A DNA stretch of 64,000 bases from Chloroflexota bacterium (GTDB taxonomy: Bacteria; Chloroflexota; Anaerolineae; Anaerolineales; Villigracilaceae). The stretch's first letter is position 1; each line of letters starts with the position of its first letter. Location of the stretch: contig JACRBN010000016.1 in the NCBI GenBank assembly GCA_016213105.1, positions 248,001-312,000 on the forward strand. The letters are read 5' to 3'. The position numbers and the translations under genes were made by a program. This document shows, piece after piece, positions 37,807 through 49,015 of the stretch. Below the pieces are notes generated by a model. It was not told where the DNA came from and ran no database searches. It was given only the letters and a program-made list of their open reading frames with translations.

Positions 37807-38333
37807 AATGGTTGCGCCTCCGCGGCCTCGACCTTTTCAGCGCCCAGGGCGGTCATGGCCTTGGTGATTTTTTCTGAGTCCTCCTGCGGGCAGGAGAAGA
37901 ACACGGCAAACTTGCCATCGCTGATCTCGGGCACGTAGTGCATCGGGCGGTAGGATGGGAAGTAGCTGTCGAGGAACACGCCCAGGAAGGTGGACAGCAG
38001 CAGGCCCAGCATGGTCATCTCGAAAACGACCACCACGGTGGGCGGACCGGAGATGATGCCCTGGCGGCCCACCTGGATGGGATACAGGCTGGGTGTGGCA
38101 AAGGCCAGGAAGAGGCCGATGATCATGCCAGCCAGCGCGCCGCCCAGCGCCAGGCGCGGGACGTTGGTCCACTGGCGGGGACGCCCGAGCATGGCCTCGG
38201 TCACGGGCGTGCCAGAGATGACGTTCATCTGGTCGTCGGGGACGCCCAGGGTGCGGAGCCGGTCAATCGCGTCGGCGGCCGGCTCGAGGTCCGGGAAGAC
38301 CGCCAGGAGGGATATGTTGGTCGTCACAGTCAT
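37803..38333 (-). CDS. actD: Alternative complex III subunit ActD (DUF3341)
   Basis: A 176-residue DUF3341 protein: LLAVFPDLEPAADAIDRLRT is the N-terminal domain, followed by two membrane helices (about 62-82 and 100-122) and SYFPSYRPMHYVPEISDGKF. ActD is a membrane subunit of the complex without cofactors. It lies 10 bases after actC and overlaps actE. Confidence 0.92.
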   Translation of the reverse strand: MTVTTNISLLAVFPDLEPAADAIDRLRTLGVPDDQMNVISGTPVTEAMLGRPRQWTNVPRLALGGALAGMIIGLFLAFATPSLYPIQVGRQGIISGPPTVVVVFEMTMLGLLLSTFLGVFLDSYFPSYRPMHYVPEISDGKFAVFFSCPQEDSEKITKAMTALGAEKVEAAEAQPL

Positions 38334-38343
38334 GTCAATCCTC

Positions 38344-39780
38344 CTATTCCAGTTCGCTGATGGTCACGACGGTCTCGCGGCCATACTTCTTGAGCGAGTG
38401 GGCCATCTGGCCCTCCTGCACTTCCCAGACCGGGATGAGCGGGATCAGGCGCGAGGCGCCCATGTACAGCAGGATGAAGAAAGCCACCGTGCCGATGCCG
38501 AGATAGATTTCCACGCCAGGCGTGTACATGCGCCAGGTGAAGGGCATGCGGTTGATGGTCAGCGAGATGGGGATGATGATGTAACGCTCGAACCACATGC
38601 CGAAATTGATCAGCAGGCCGACCCCAAAGAGCAACCAGGGATTGGAACGCCACTTCTTGTTCCACAGGGTGGCCCACGGGATAGCCACGTTGAAGATCAG
38701 CATGGCAAACCACATCCAACCGAGCGGCCCCGCTTCGTGGAAGTGCAGCAATTGCTGAGTCCACTTGTCGCCGCCGTACCATTGCACCATATAGTCGTTG
38801 AAGAAGAAGTAGGCCCAGGTCATCGAGACCAGCAGCATCAACATGCCCAGCGCATCGAAGTGCTCGCCGCGGATGAAGTACTTCATATGCTTCATGCGGC
38901 TCTGGACGACGGCCAGCACCATAGCGACCGCGCCCATGCCCGAGTGCAGCGCGCCGACCACAAAGTACGGGCCGAAGATGGTGGAGTTCCAGCCCGGGCG
39001 GGTGGCGGCGGCACAGTCCCAGGATACGATGGTATGCACCGAGAACATGACCGGGATGATGGCGAAGGCGAAGATGTTCATCGCGTGGCGCAGGTGCGTC
39101 CACTCACCTTCGGTGCCGCGGAAGCCGAGCGCCAGCACGCGATAGAAGGTCTTCTGCCAGGTACCGTCGGGGGTGCGGTCGCGCGCCATCGCCAGGTCGG
39201 GGATGAGCGGCAGGAACAGGTACATGGTGGACGACAGCAGGTAGGTGGTGATGGCCAGCAGGTCCCACGAGAGCGGCGAGTGGAAGTTGGGCCACAATCC
39301 GCGCTGGTTGGGGATGGGCATCAGCCAGTACGAGAGCCAGACGCGGCCCATGTGCATGAAGATGCTGAAGCCCGCCTGGACCAGGCCGAAGGTGGTCATC
39401 AACTCGGCGGCGCGGGTAAACGGACGGCGGAACTCGGCCTTGAACACGCGCAGGATGGCGGAGATGAACGTGCCTGCGTGGCTGATGCCGATCCAGAAGA
39501 CGGTGTTGACCAGGAAGATGCCCCAGTACGACGGTCGGTTGACGCCCGCCACGCCCAGGCCGTTGGCGATCATGTAGCCCCAGGCGCCGAACAGGAAGAC
39601 GGCCACGATCACGCTCAGGATGCCAAAGACCACCCAGAATTTCCAGGAGGTGTCGTGCATCGATTCCATCACCATTTCATTCATCCGCCCGCGCGGGAGC
39701 GGATCGAGCATCAGGTGTTTCTCGCGCAGGTGCGCGATGTGATCCTGTTCGTGGTCGTGATGTGTTGCGGTAGAAGCCAT
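38344..39780 (-). CDS. actC: Alternative complex III quinol-binding membrane subunit ActC (NrfD/PsrC)
   Basis: A 478-residue NrfD-family protein with about ten membrane helices. SYWGIFLVNTVFWIGISHAG and GTFISAILRVFKAEFRRPFT match the ActC N-terminal half, which holds the quinol site. RVWLSYWLMPIPNQRGLWPN is also conserved. It oxidises menaquinol or ubiquinol and hands electrons to the ActB iron-sulfur clusters. Its start is 2 bases after the iron-sulfur gene. Confidence 0.96.
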   Translation of the reverse strand: MASTATHHDHEQDHIAHLREKHLMLDPLPRGRMNEMVMESMHDTSWKFWVVFGILSVIVAVFLFGAWGYMIANGLGVAGVNRPSYWGIFLVNTVFWIGISHAGTFISAILRVFKAEFRRPFTRAAELMTTFGLVQAGFSIFMHMGRVWLSYWLMPIPNQRGLWPNFHSPLSWDLLAITTYLLSSTMYLFLPLIPDLAMARDRTPDGTWQKTFYRVLALGFRGTEGEWTHLRHAMNIFAFAIIPVMFSVHTIVSWDCAAATRPGWNSTIFGPYFVVGALHSGMGAVAMVLAVVQSRMKHMKYFIRGEHFDALGMLMLLVSMTWAYFFFNDYMVQWYGGDKWTQQLLHFHEAGPLGWMWFAMLIFNVAIPWATLWNKKWRSNPWLLFGVGLLINFGMWFERYIIIPISLTINRMPFTWRMYTPGVEIYLGIGTVAFFILLYMGASRLIPLIPVWEVQEGQMAHSLKKYGRETVVTISELE

Positions 39781-39782
39781 GG

Positions 39783-40523
39783 CTAGCCTCCCTTGAGATA
39801 GGTCACGGCAGGCAGGGTGCCGAGTTCTTCGAGCAGGTGGAAGCCGCGGGCGCCGCGCGCCATCTTGCTGACGGCGCTCTCGGGATCATCGATGCGGCCG
39901 AAGACGATGGCATCGGCGGGACAGGCCTGGGCGCAAGCGGGAGCGAACTCGCCGTCGGCCACTTCGCGGCCCTCGGACTTGGCCACATCCTCGGCACGGT
40001 GGATGCGCTGGATACAGAAGGTGCATTTTTCCATCACGCCGCGGCGGCGGACGGTCACGTCAGGATTGAGCTGGTTGGGCAGCGGCTCGGGGCGTTCGTA
40101 GTCGCGCCAGTTGAACGAGCGCACCTGGTAGGGACAGTTGTTGGCGCAGTAACGCGTGCCCACGCAGCGGTTGTAGACTTGCAGGTTGAGCGCCTCGGCC
40201 TGACTGTGGACGGTCGCAAAGGCGGGACAGACCGGCTCACAGGGCGCGTGTCCGCATTGCTGGCACAGCACGGGCTGGTAGGGCGTCATCTTGATCTCGG
40301 GGAACTCACCCTCCCAGAAGCGCTCGGTGCGGATCCAGTGCATCGAGCGGCCGTAGCCTGAATCCGCTTCGCCCACAAAGGGGACGTTGTTCTCCATCGC
40401 GCAGGCGGCCACGCAGGCCTGGCAGCCGGTGCAGATGTCCATGTCGATGGCCATGCCCCACTTGCCCTGCTCGCCCTCGGCAAAATTTGCGCTGATCTCG
40501 GAAATTTTCAATTCAGTCGTCAT
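39783..40523 (-). CDS. actB: Alternative complex III iron-sulfur subunit (ActB C-terminal part as a separate gene)
   Basis: A 246-residue ferredoxin-like protein with four cysteine groups: CTGCQACVAACAMENN, CQQCGHAPCEPVC, CVGTRYCANNCPY (a Thr in place of the second Cys, the usual sign of a [3Fe-4S] site) and CTFCIQRIHRAED with ACAQACPADAI. This corresponds to the C-terminal domain of fused ActB proteins. The ATG at 40523 follows the stop of the molybdopterin-like gene by 4 bases; a longer frame reaching back to 40694 only overlaps that gene out of frame. Confidence 0.93.
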   Translation of the reverse strand: MTTELKISEISANFAEGEQGKWGMAIDMDICTGCQACVAACAMENNVPFVGEADSGYGRSMHWIRTERFWEGEFPEIKMTPYQPVLCQQCGHAPCEPVCPAFATVHSQAEALNLQVYNRCVGTRYCANNCPYQVRSFNWRDYERPEPLPNQLNPDVTVRRRGVMEKCTFCIQRIHRAEDVAKSEGREVADGEFAPACAQACPADAIVFGRIDDPESAVSKMARGARGFHLLEELGTLPAVTYLKGG

Positions 40524-40527
40524 AAGG

Positions 40528-42714
40528 TTAATGCTCCTCACCCAGGGCTTCGCCGTACACGCCCATGCGGCTTTCCAGACGGGACAAAGGATAGGTCTTG
40601 CCGGTCTTCTCCACTTTGACGCGCATACCCGCAAAGGCCAGGTCGCCCGCGCCGTTGACCTGTTCGCCGAACAGATCGGCGGGATTGGCTCCACGCCCCT
40701 CAGCGTAGCGGCCGTAGGCAGTGTGACCCTGCCCGAAAGGCATCGCGATCGTATCGGGGCGGATGGCGGGATACTTGTAAACGACCGCCTCCACCGCCCC
40801 CGCCTCGGAGGTGATCAACACGATATCGTCATTGTCCACGCCCAGTTCGTGCGCAGTCTCGGGGTGGATCTCGACCCACGAACTCCACATGACGGTGGTG
40901 GTCGGGTCGGGGACTTCCTGGAGCCAGGGCTTGTTCGCGCCCGCCTCGGCCAGCACGGGCGAAACGAACGGGTGGAAGTAGAACTCACCCTCGCCCGCAA
41001 ACTTCGCTTCGGCGACCTGGATGGCTTTGCCCAGGGCGTCGCCGCTCGGGGTGGACAACTCATCCACAGTCTTCCACCAGCCGCCGTACTGCTGGAAGTA
41101 GGCCGTGAAGGTGTTGATCTCGGGCGCGGAGAAGAAGCCATCGCTTTCACCTACCAGCGCCACGATCTTGCTCTGAATGAACTCGACCTCATCCTTGAAG
41201 GACAGGGCTTCCGCGGCCTTGCCGCCTGCCAGCGCGGCCGCCGCCAGGAACACATCCGCGGTCGCGCGCGTGTTGTAGTATGGCGAGACGGTCGGCTGCG
41301 CGCCCGAAAGCGCGGACTGGGCCGAACCTGCCGCCACCCGCTGGTAGCCCCAGGACTCGAGGCTGTGATGATCGGGGAAAACATAATCGGCCTGGACGGC
41401 GGTCTCGTCGGGGAAGGTCGCAAACGAGATGACGGTCGGCACGCTCTTGAGCGCGTTCTCGAAGCCCAGGGATTTGGGCAGTTCGAAGACAGGATTGACG
41501 CCGTGAATGAAGAGGGTCTTGACCTCGCCGCCCTTCAGCTTCTCGACGAAGGCCGCCATTTCCTTTAAGTTGGCAGGACGATGATACTCCGCCTGCATGG
41601 GAGCCAGTGGGGTCAGGTACATGCCGCCCGCGCGGCCCAATCCGCCGACCAGCGCGTTGAGCGCCAGCACGGCTTCAGCGGTCTCGAGTCCATTGCTGTG
41701 ACCGAGCGCCGCTCCGCCAGGGATGGCCAGGGCTGCGCCCGCCGAAGCGAACAGTTTGCCCAACTCGTCGAGCTTCTCGGCGTGGACGCCCGAGGCTTTG
41801 GCCGCGGCTTCCACGCCCACGTCGGCGAAGGCGGCGGGCATGACGCCGCCGCGCGCTTCCGCCGCGATGCGGCCAATCGCCAGCGCCACCAGGCCTTCCG
41901 TCCCAGGCTTGATCGGGATCCACATATCCGCCTTCGAGGCGGTTTGGGACATGCGCGACTCGAAATGCACCAGGGTGCCGCGTCCGTGACCGCCGCCGCG
42001 GCGCATATTGGCAAATCCGCGCGTGAAGGCCACGGGCGAGATCCAGGTTTCAAGGAAGTTCGCGCCGAAGGAGAAGGTCAGGTCGGCCTTGGACATGTCG
42101 AAGAACGGCATGGCGGCCTGGCCGAAGAGCACCTCGGTCGCCTTGCTGAGTGTGGCGCGCGCCTCAAACATCCCCCGCGCCCCAAAGCGGATCGGGGCGG
42201 GCGCGCCGATGGCCTTCGCCAGGTCCGAGACTAGGTCGAAGAGATGGTCGGGGGCCATGCCCATCAGGAAGGCCATCTCGGAGGGTTTGGTGTTCTTGAG
42301 CGCCTCGGCCACCACACCGATGGCGGCGTCCCAATCCAGGTTGGAATAATCGCGCGAGCCGCGCTTCGACTGTTTGGCGGGTTCCTGCACGCGGTCGGGA
42401 TTGTACAGGCCGTGCAGCGTGGCCTGTCCGCGCACGCAGGTCTTACCGAGGTTGACGGGGTGATTCTTGTTCCCCTCCACCTTAAGGGCGCGACCCTGCA
42501 TGGTGCGCACCACCAGCCCGCAGCCCGCCGCGCACTCGCGGCAGGTGGTGGCATAGTGGGTGCTTTGACCATTGTAGGTATACTCGGGCATCTGGATGTA
42601 CGGCTCGCGGGTCACGTAACGCGAGGCCGGGCCGCAGCCCGTCAGGATCGCAGAGGTGGCCGCGCCGACCGATGCCAGCTTGAGAAAATCGCGCCGGGAA
42701 AAATGTTCTGTCAT
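40528..42714 (-). CDS. actB: Alternative complex III molybdopterin-oxidoreductase-like subunit (ActB N-terminal part)
   Basis: A 728-residue protein of the molybdopterin oxidoreductase family with a Tat signal (SRRDFLKLASVGAAT) and a possible lipobox (ILTGC). It carries TTCRECAAGCGLV with a fourth Cys in KTCVRGQ, a complete motif for one N-terminal [4Fe-4S] cluster. In well-studied complexes this domain has no molybdenum cofactor. Here ActB is split into two genes rather than fused. The extra cysteine motif suggests an additional cluster or a closer relation to ancestral enzymes. Confidence 0.92.
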   Translation of the reverse strand: MTEHFSRRDFLKLASVGAATSAILTGCGPASRYVTREPYIQMPEYTYNGQSTHYATTCRECAAGCGLVVRTMQGRALKVEGNKNHPVNLGKTCVRGQATLHGLYNPDRVQEPAKQSKRGSRDYSNLDWDAAIGVVAEALKNTKPSEMAFLMGMAPDHLFDLVSDLAKAIGAPAPIRFGARGMFEARATLSKATEVLFGQAAMPFFDMSKADLTFSFGANFLETWISPVAFTRGFANMRRGGGHGRGTLVHFESRMSQTASKADMWIPIKPGTEGLVALAIGRIAAEARGGVMPAAFADVGVEAAAKASGVHAEKLDELGKLFASAGAALAIPGGAALGHSNGLETAEAVLALNALVGGLGRAGGMYLTPLAPMQAEYHRPANLKEMAAFVEKLKGGEVKTLFIHGVNPVFELPKSLGFENALKSVPTVISFATFPDETAVQADYVFPDHHSLESWGYQRVAAGSAQSALSGAQPTVSPYYNTRATADVFLAAAALAGGKAAEALSFKDEVEFIQSKIVALVGESDGFFSAPEINTFTAYFQQYGGWWKTVDELSTPSGDALGKAIQVAEAKFAGEGEFYFHPFVSPVLAEAGANKPWLQEVPDPTTTVMWSSWVEIHPETAHELGVDNDDIVLITSEAGAVEAVVYKYPAIRPDTIAMPFGQGHTAYGRYAEGRGANPADLFGEQVNGAGDLAFAGMRVKVEKTGKTYPLSRLESRMGVYGEALGEEH

Positions 42715-42735
42715 TTCGCTATCCTTTCGCCCGGT

Positions 42736-43359
42736 CTAATAATGGCAGGTGCCACAATCGAGGAGCTTGATGCGCTTCTCGTTCAGCGTCGCAGAGACGG
42801 CTGGATCGCCGTTCGGATTGTTCTGGGTGTTATCCTCCGTGCGGGTGCGGTGACATTCGAGACACCAGCCCATATTCAACACCTGGGGATTTTGGGCCAC
42901 CGTGAACTTCGGGTCCGACATGTTGCCGTGGCAGTTCTCGCAGTTCAACCCAGCCGCAATGTGCGGACGATGATTGAAATGCACGAAGTCGGGCACCTGC
43001 GCCACCGGCACCCACGGGATGGGCTCGTTGTTCATGACATAATTTCTCAGCTTGACCAGCTCAGGCCGCGCCTGCCACTGCTCCTCCGTTTGAACGGCGG
43101 ACAACTGCTGATGACAGCCCCAGCATTTCGTCTCCGTCGGCAGCCCGGCCGAGGCCTGGCGATACGCGCCGGGATGGCAGTACAGACACTGCACATTAAG
43201 ACCCACATGCAAGCCATGTGGAAATTCAAGGGGCTGTTCGGGAGCCGTCTGGGTTTGATAAAGCCCAAAGGCTGCACCGCTGAACAGCGTCAGGAATGCG
43301 ATCAACACCCCGATGCGTCCAAGCGGATCATTCAGCCAGGAAAATAAACGATTGACCAT
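42736..43359 (-). CDS. actA: Alternative complex III pentaheme cytochrome c subunit ActA
   Basis: A 207-residue protein with one N-terminal membrane helix (about 17-32) and exactly five CxxCH motifs: CLYCH, CWGCH, CENCH, CLECH and CGTCH, the last at the C-terminus. This is the standard ActA pattern. It takes electrons from ActB on the outer face. It lies between the diheme cytochrome (17 bases) and the split actB (21 bases). Confidence 0.96.
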   Translation of the reverse strand: MVNRLFSWLNDPLGRIGVLIAFLTLFSGAAFGLYQTQTAPEQPLEFPHGLHVGLNVQCLYCHPGAYRQASAGLPTETKCWGCHQQLSAVQTEEQWQARPELVKLRNYVMNNEPIPWVPVAQVPDFVHFNHRPHIAAGLNCENCHGNMSDPKFTVAQNPQVLNMGWCLECHRTRTEDNTQNNPNGDPAVSATLNEKRIKLLDCGTCHY

Positions 43360-43376
43360 GGAATCTCCTGAGAGAA

Positions 43377-44327
43377 TTACTTGCTGCGGCGCAGTACAAA
43401 GACCACCGCCACGCCGATCATAATAATGAAGAAAAGGAAGAGGATGGCCGCGCCGAGGGTGCCCAGCGCCGCCAGGATGCCGGTGAAGATGCCCGCCAGC
43501 CAGTTATCGCTCGGGCCGCCCACATCCTGCGGGGCGGGTTCGGCCCCCTGGCCTGCCCCCGTTACCTCAGCCGTTTCCTGCGCTTCGGGCAGGGACTGGG
43601 CATAGGCCAGCACATCGCGCCCGTCGGCGGGAGTCCAGCCCAGGGTCACGCCCACAGGCATCGTCGTCCCGGCCACGCCGAAGCGGGTGCGGTGCAGGAA
43701 GCGGTAGGGATCGCGGTGGGCCACGTCGCCCAGGTACTCCTCCACGCCCTCGCCGCGGAAGACGATCTTCGCCCCATCCGCGCCGTGACATTCCGAGCAG
43801 GTCGCATCGAACAGGCTTTTGCCGTGCCCGACATCCCCGTCGATCACCTTGAGTGAAGCCGAATCGATGTATTTCGAGTCGTCGATCAGGCCTTCTTTAA
43901 GGAAGAGGGCCACCTTTTGCATGGAGGCCTCATCAAGGTACGCAGAAAAATCGTGCTGCACATCGTTCTCCCCTTTGAGATGGGCCACGATCTGCTCCTC
44001 AGACAAGCTGGGAGCCAGGATCATCAGGCTGGGAAAGCCCGTCTTGTGCGACCCGCTGGCATACGCGCCGTCCACACCTCGGTAATCCCAACCGTGACAT
44101 TCCGCACAGCGCCAGGTTTCGGCGCCCGAGCGGCTGTTGGTGGACTGACGCCCCCAAATGGGCATATCGCCCTCGGGCTGCTGGCCCAGGACGGCGTACC
44201 ACTTGTCATACAGTTGCGCGCCCGCCACCACATCCTTCGATTGACGTACCCCGCCCGCAAATACGAGACTCGTCCCAAGCACAACCAGGACGAGGGCCAA
44301 AAAAACCGCAAACACAATACGTTTCAT
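43377..44327 (-). CDS. Membrane-anchored diheme cytochrome c, first gene of the Act operon
   Basis: A 316-residue protein with a signal peptide (1-24), two cytochrome c domains (CAECHGWDYRG near residue 74 and CSECHGADGAK near 178) and a C-terminal membrane helix (about 281-311). It probably docks to or exchanges electrons with the complex. It has a GGAGAG site before the ATG, and a TATAAT box lies about 40 bases upstream. It is not one of the canonical Act subunits I know, so its place in the complex is inference from the operon. Confidence 0.88.
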   Translation of the reverse strand: MKRIVFAVFLALVLVVLGTSLVFAGGVRQSKDVVAGAQLYDKWYAVLGQQPEGDMPIWGRQSTNSRSGAETWRCAECHGWDYRGVDGAYASGSHKTGFPSLMILAPSLSEEQIVAHLKGENDVQHDFSAYLDEASMQKVALFLKEGLIDDSKYIDSASLKVIDGDVGHGKSLFDATCSECHGADGAKIVFRGEGVEEYLGDVAHRDPYRFLHRTRFGVAGTTMPVGVTLGWTPADGRDVLAYAQSLPEAQETAEVTGAGQGAEPAPQDVGGPSDNWLAGIFTGILAALGTLGAAILFLFFIIMIGVAVVFVLRRSK

Positions 44328-44366
44328 TCACTCTCTCCTCAGAAAGTCAGCCCCACCGGCGGGCGC

Positions 44367-44395
44367 ATTATAATCGAAAAAAAGTCCAAAGTACA
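44367..44395 (-). promoter_or_regulatory. Promoter of the alternative complex III operon
   Basis: Minus-strand TATAAT (44372-44367), 17 bases from a weak -35, TGTACT. The predicted start is about 30-35 bases before the diheme cytochrome gene. Confidence 0.55.
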
Positions 44396-44435
44396 TATAA
44401 GTGATAAAGTTAGGCCAAATTACAATTGCTGACCT

Positions 44436-44458
44436 GCGGCGGATTGCAAATCCGCCGC
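44436..44458. repeat. Dispersed palindrome GCGGCGGATT / AATCCGCCGC, compact copy
   Basis: Perfect 10-bp arms with a 3-base loop, same core and right flank as the repeat around the CRP/FNR box at 34695. It lies in the 213-base divergent region between the Act operon and the small membrane protein gene. Confidence 0.75.
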
Positions 44459-44491
44459 GAGCAAGAGAGGCACCACGAGCAAAGAGGGGCG

Positions 44492-44512
44492 CGCTGGATT
44501 TTACATCCAGCG
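44492..44512. repeat. Inverted repeat CGCTGGAT / ATCCAGCG
   Basis: 8-bp perfect arms with a 5-base loop. The -35-like TTTACA (44500-44505) begins in the loop and reaches one base into the right arm, so the palindrome overlaps a promoter. Confidence 0.6.
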
Positions 44513-44527
44513 ACTGAGTGATATACT
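44500..44527 (+). promoter_or_regulatory. Promoter of the small membrane protein gene
   Basis: TTTACA, 16 bases, TATACT; the predicted start is only about 7 bases before the ATG at 44541, so the leader is very short and lacks a Shine-Dalgarno. Confidence 0.5.
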
Positions 44528-44540
44528 TGCCCACAGGCAT

Positions 44541-44813
44541 ATGAAGAAACCTCTGCACATCCTTCGCCCTTCAGCCTTGATCATCCTCGGATTGCTGCTG
44601 GCCCTGGTCAGTGCGGCCTTGGGACAACCCAGCGTCTTTGGATTGCAGGCTCCCACAGGGACGCCCACTCCCCAAGCCAGCCCCACCCCGCCCGCCCTGG
44701 ACCCTTCGGAAATCGGCTCGACCAACGGTCTGGTCTTCGTGGGTATCCTGATCACGATCATCATCATCGTACCCATCCTGATCCGTTGGAAGACCTGGGT
44801 GCGGAAAGCTTGA
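44541..44813 (+). CDS. Small membrane protein, divergent from the Act operon
   Basis: A 90-residue protein with an N-terminal signal or helix (about 10-28), a Thr/Pro-rich linker (TGTPTPQASPTPPALDP) and a second helix (about 64-82) ending in RWKTWVRKA. The composition is typical of real small membrane proteins of this genome. It may assist the respiratory complex next door, but only position supports that. A promoter-like sequence lies just upstream. Confidence 0.6.
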   Translation: MKKPLHILRPSALIILGLLLALVSAALGQPSVFGLQAPTGTPTPQASPTPPALDPSEIGSTNGLVFVGILITIIIIVPILIRWKTWVRKA

Positions 44814-44831
44814 ACTGATCGTCTCTCGATC

Positions 44832-44909
44832 CATCCGAAAATCGGAGTGCAGACTTTAGTCTGCTTTGGTATGGCGGACTGAAGTCCGCGCTCCGTGAAT
44901 TTTTGGATG
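44832..44909. repeat. Composite palindromic element with two inner hairpins
   Basis: Outer imperfect arms CATCCGAAAATCGGAG and CTCCGTGAATTTTTGGATG enclose two perfect inner palindromes, GCAGACT-TT-AGTCTGC (44849-44864) and GCGGACT-GA-AGTCCGC (44874-44889). The whole could fold as a three-way junction. It has the size and build of a REP/MITE-like element. Confidence 0.65.
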
Positions 44910-44922
44910 AATACAGAACACA

Positions 44923-44952
44923 ATCCCCTTCATGAAGTTGCATGAAGGGGAT
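44923..44952. terminator. Hairpin between convergent genes
   Basis: ATCCCCTTCATG-AAGTTG-CATGAAGGGGAT is a 12-bp perfect stem followed by an AT-rich tail; probably a bidirectional terminator. Confidence 0.6.
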
Positions 44953-44957
44953 ATTTA

Positions 44958-45521
44958 TTAGAAGACCCTTTCTCCTGCGAGCAGGGTGATAACCTGTTCC
45001 GCCGTCATCACCTGGCCGTAGGATTTGAAGGCCGCCAGAAAGGCGCGGTGGACGTGGTCGGCGGGCACCATCACCCCGCCGTGAGTCAGGTCGCGGGTGG
45101 CGCAGGCGTCCTCAGCCACGATGACCTGGAAGCCCAGATCGGCCGCCGCGCGGACAGTGGCGTCCACGCACATGTGCGTCATCATGCCGCAGATCACCAC
45201 CCGCTCGACGCCCCAGCCTTTCAACACCTCCAGCAGGTTCGTCTCGCGGAACGAGTTGGGAACATGCTTCTGCACAATCGGCTCGCCCTCGAAGTGCGCC
45301 ACCGCATCGTGGATGTCGGTGCCGCGCTCGCCCGAGATGAAGAAGGTCGCATCGGGCTTGATCGCCACGTGCTGAATATGGACGTGATGTCCGCCATGTT
45401 CGCGGAAGCATTGCAGCAGCATATAGGCCTTCTTCGCCGCCGCCAGCGGTTCCACCAGCGGAAATTTCCCGCCGGGGAAGTAGTCTTTTTGGATGTCGAT
45501 CAGGAGCAGGGCTGTGTTCAT
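44958..45521 (-). CDS. Isochorismatase-like cysteine hydrolase
   Basis: A 187-residue protein of the isochorismatase-like superfamily (nicotinamidase and relatives). The catalytic triad is visible: Asp9 in LLLIDIQKDYF, Lys85 in IVQKHVPNSF and Cys118 in GMMTHMCVDATVR, with the cis-peptide region VVICGMMTH. The substrate is not certain; nicotinamidase lacks this exact spacing, so it is best called a cysteine hydrolase. The next gene ends 4 bases upstream (45526), so the two are co-transcribed. Confidence 0.88.
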   Translation of the reverse strand: MNTALLLIDIQKDYFPGGKFPLVEPLAAAKKAYMLLQCFREHGGHHVHIQHVAIKPDATFFISGERGTDIHDAVAHFEGEPIVQKHVPNSFRETNLLEVLKGWGVERVVICGMMTHMCVDATVRAAADLGFQVIVAEDACATRDLTHGGVMVPADHVHRAFLAAFKSYGQVMTAEQVITLLAGERVF

Positions 45522-45525
45522 TTAT

Positions 45526-46149
45526 TTACTTCCTTCCAAAATCCGCAGGGTTCTCGCCCCACATCTCCGTGTCCCATTTCAGGACGGCGTCGTCGCGCAG
45601 TTCGTTCTCGGACAACCAATTTTCCGCGCTGTGGATCAGGGCGAACAGTTGCGCGTTGACGGTGGTGTGTTCGAGCTTGGTCCTGGCTTTGCCATTGTAG
45701 ACCCAGGCGATGGCATTCTCGGAGTCGGAGTAGATCGGCATCACCAGTCCGTGTTTGGCCAGCCAGGCCAGGGCGTGGACGATGGCCAGGAACTCGCCGA
45801 CGTTATTCGTCCCGTCTTTGAACGGACCCGCGTGGAAGAGCCGTTCGCCCGTTTGCAGGTTCATGCCCTGATACTCGACCGGACCAGGCGCGCCCGAGCA
45901 GGCCGCGTCCACGCACAGGCAGGGCAGGATCGGCCGCACACTGGCGGTCTGCCAGTTGCCTGCCGTGGCGGGCTTGCCTTTATAGACCTCGTATTTGGAC
46001 TGGAAGGCCGTCTCCGCTTCGGCGCGCGAAGGGAAGGCCTTGAACTCCGCGCCGACGAAGCCCTTCACCTGCGCCTCGCACTCCGCCCACGAGGAGAAGA
46101 TGCCCGTCCTGCGGCCCTTCCATACCACGTAATATTTTTGTTTGCTCAT
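45526..46149 (-). CDS. rnhA: Ribonuclease H with N-terminal hybrid-binding domain
   Basis: A 207-residue RNase H1. Residues 3-45 form the hybrid-binding domain (YYVVWKGRRTGIFSSWAECE, AFPSRAEAETAF). The RNase H fold follows: CVDAACSGAPG with the first catalytic Asp, NNVGEFLAIVHALAWL with Glu and YSDSENAIAWV with the second Asp. It cleaves RNA in RNA/DNA hybrids such as R-loops and primers. The ATG at 46149 is chosen from the domain start; the ribosome binding site is weak. It is divergent from the sugar dehydrogenase gene. Confidence 0.9.
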   Translation of the reverse strand: MSKQKYYVVWKGRRTGIFSSWAECEAQVKGFVGAEFKAFPSRAEAETAFQSKYEVYKGKPATAGNWQTASVRPILPCLCVDAACSGAPGPVEYQGMNLQTGERLFHAGPFKDGTNNVGEFLAIVHALAWLAKHGLVMPIYSDSENAIAWVYNGKARTKLEHTTVNAQLFALIHSAENWLSENELRDDAVLKWDTEMWGENPADFGRK

Positions 46150-46308
46150 CACTCTAATTGTACATGAAATGCAGTACACTGTTTGCATCCGTTCAGCGGA
46201 TGTTCATGCGGCTGCGTTCGCACAGTGCGAAACGGATCGAACCATTCCCTTTTATTCCCATGCTCCAATCGATCTTTTTCATCCATAACTTTAGCCAAAG
46301 GAGTTGAC

Positions 46309-48828
<2,520 letters not shown>

Positions 48829-48905
48829 CGAGAAACATCCCCACTGTGCGCGCTGGCCCACATGAAGCATGCAGCCACACAGACGATCGGTTCGTAGCCA
48901 CAAAA

Positions 48906-48999
48906 CCCTTGCGAAGGTTTCGCGCCTGCCCAATCTGAACTCTGAAAGATGCTCATTACTGCAAGTCAGGTTCGATCCAAACCAAAGCCTTCGCAAGGG
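48906..48999. repeat. Spaced inverted repeat CCCTTGCGAAGG / CCTTCGCAAGGG
   Basis: 12-bp perfect arms separated by 70 bases, in the 211-base gap between two plus-strand genes. The build matches the spaced inverted repeat at 61967, with different arms. No other feature is seen here apart from the promoter at its right end. Confidence 0.65.
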
Positions 49000-49015
49000 T
49001 GAATGATGACAGGGG

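Noticed and set aside
38330-39103. 257-residue frame on the same strand as actC
   Set aside because: It is a shifted frame within actC with His/Arg/Gly-rich composition and no membrane helices.
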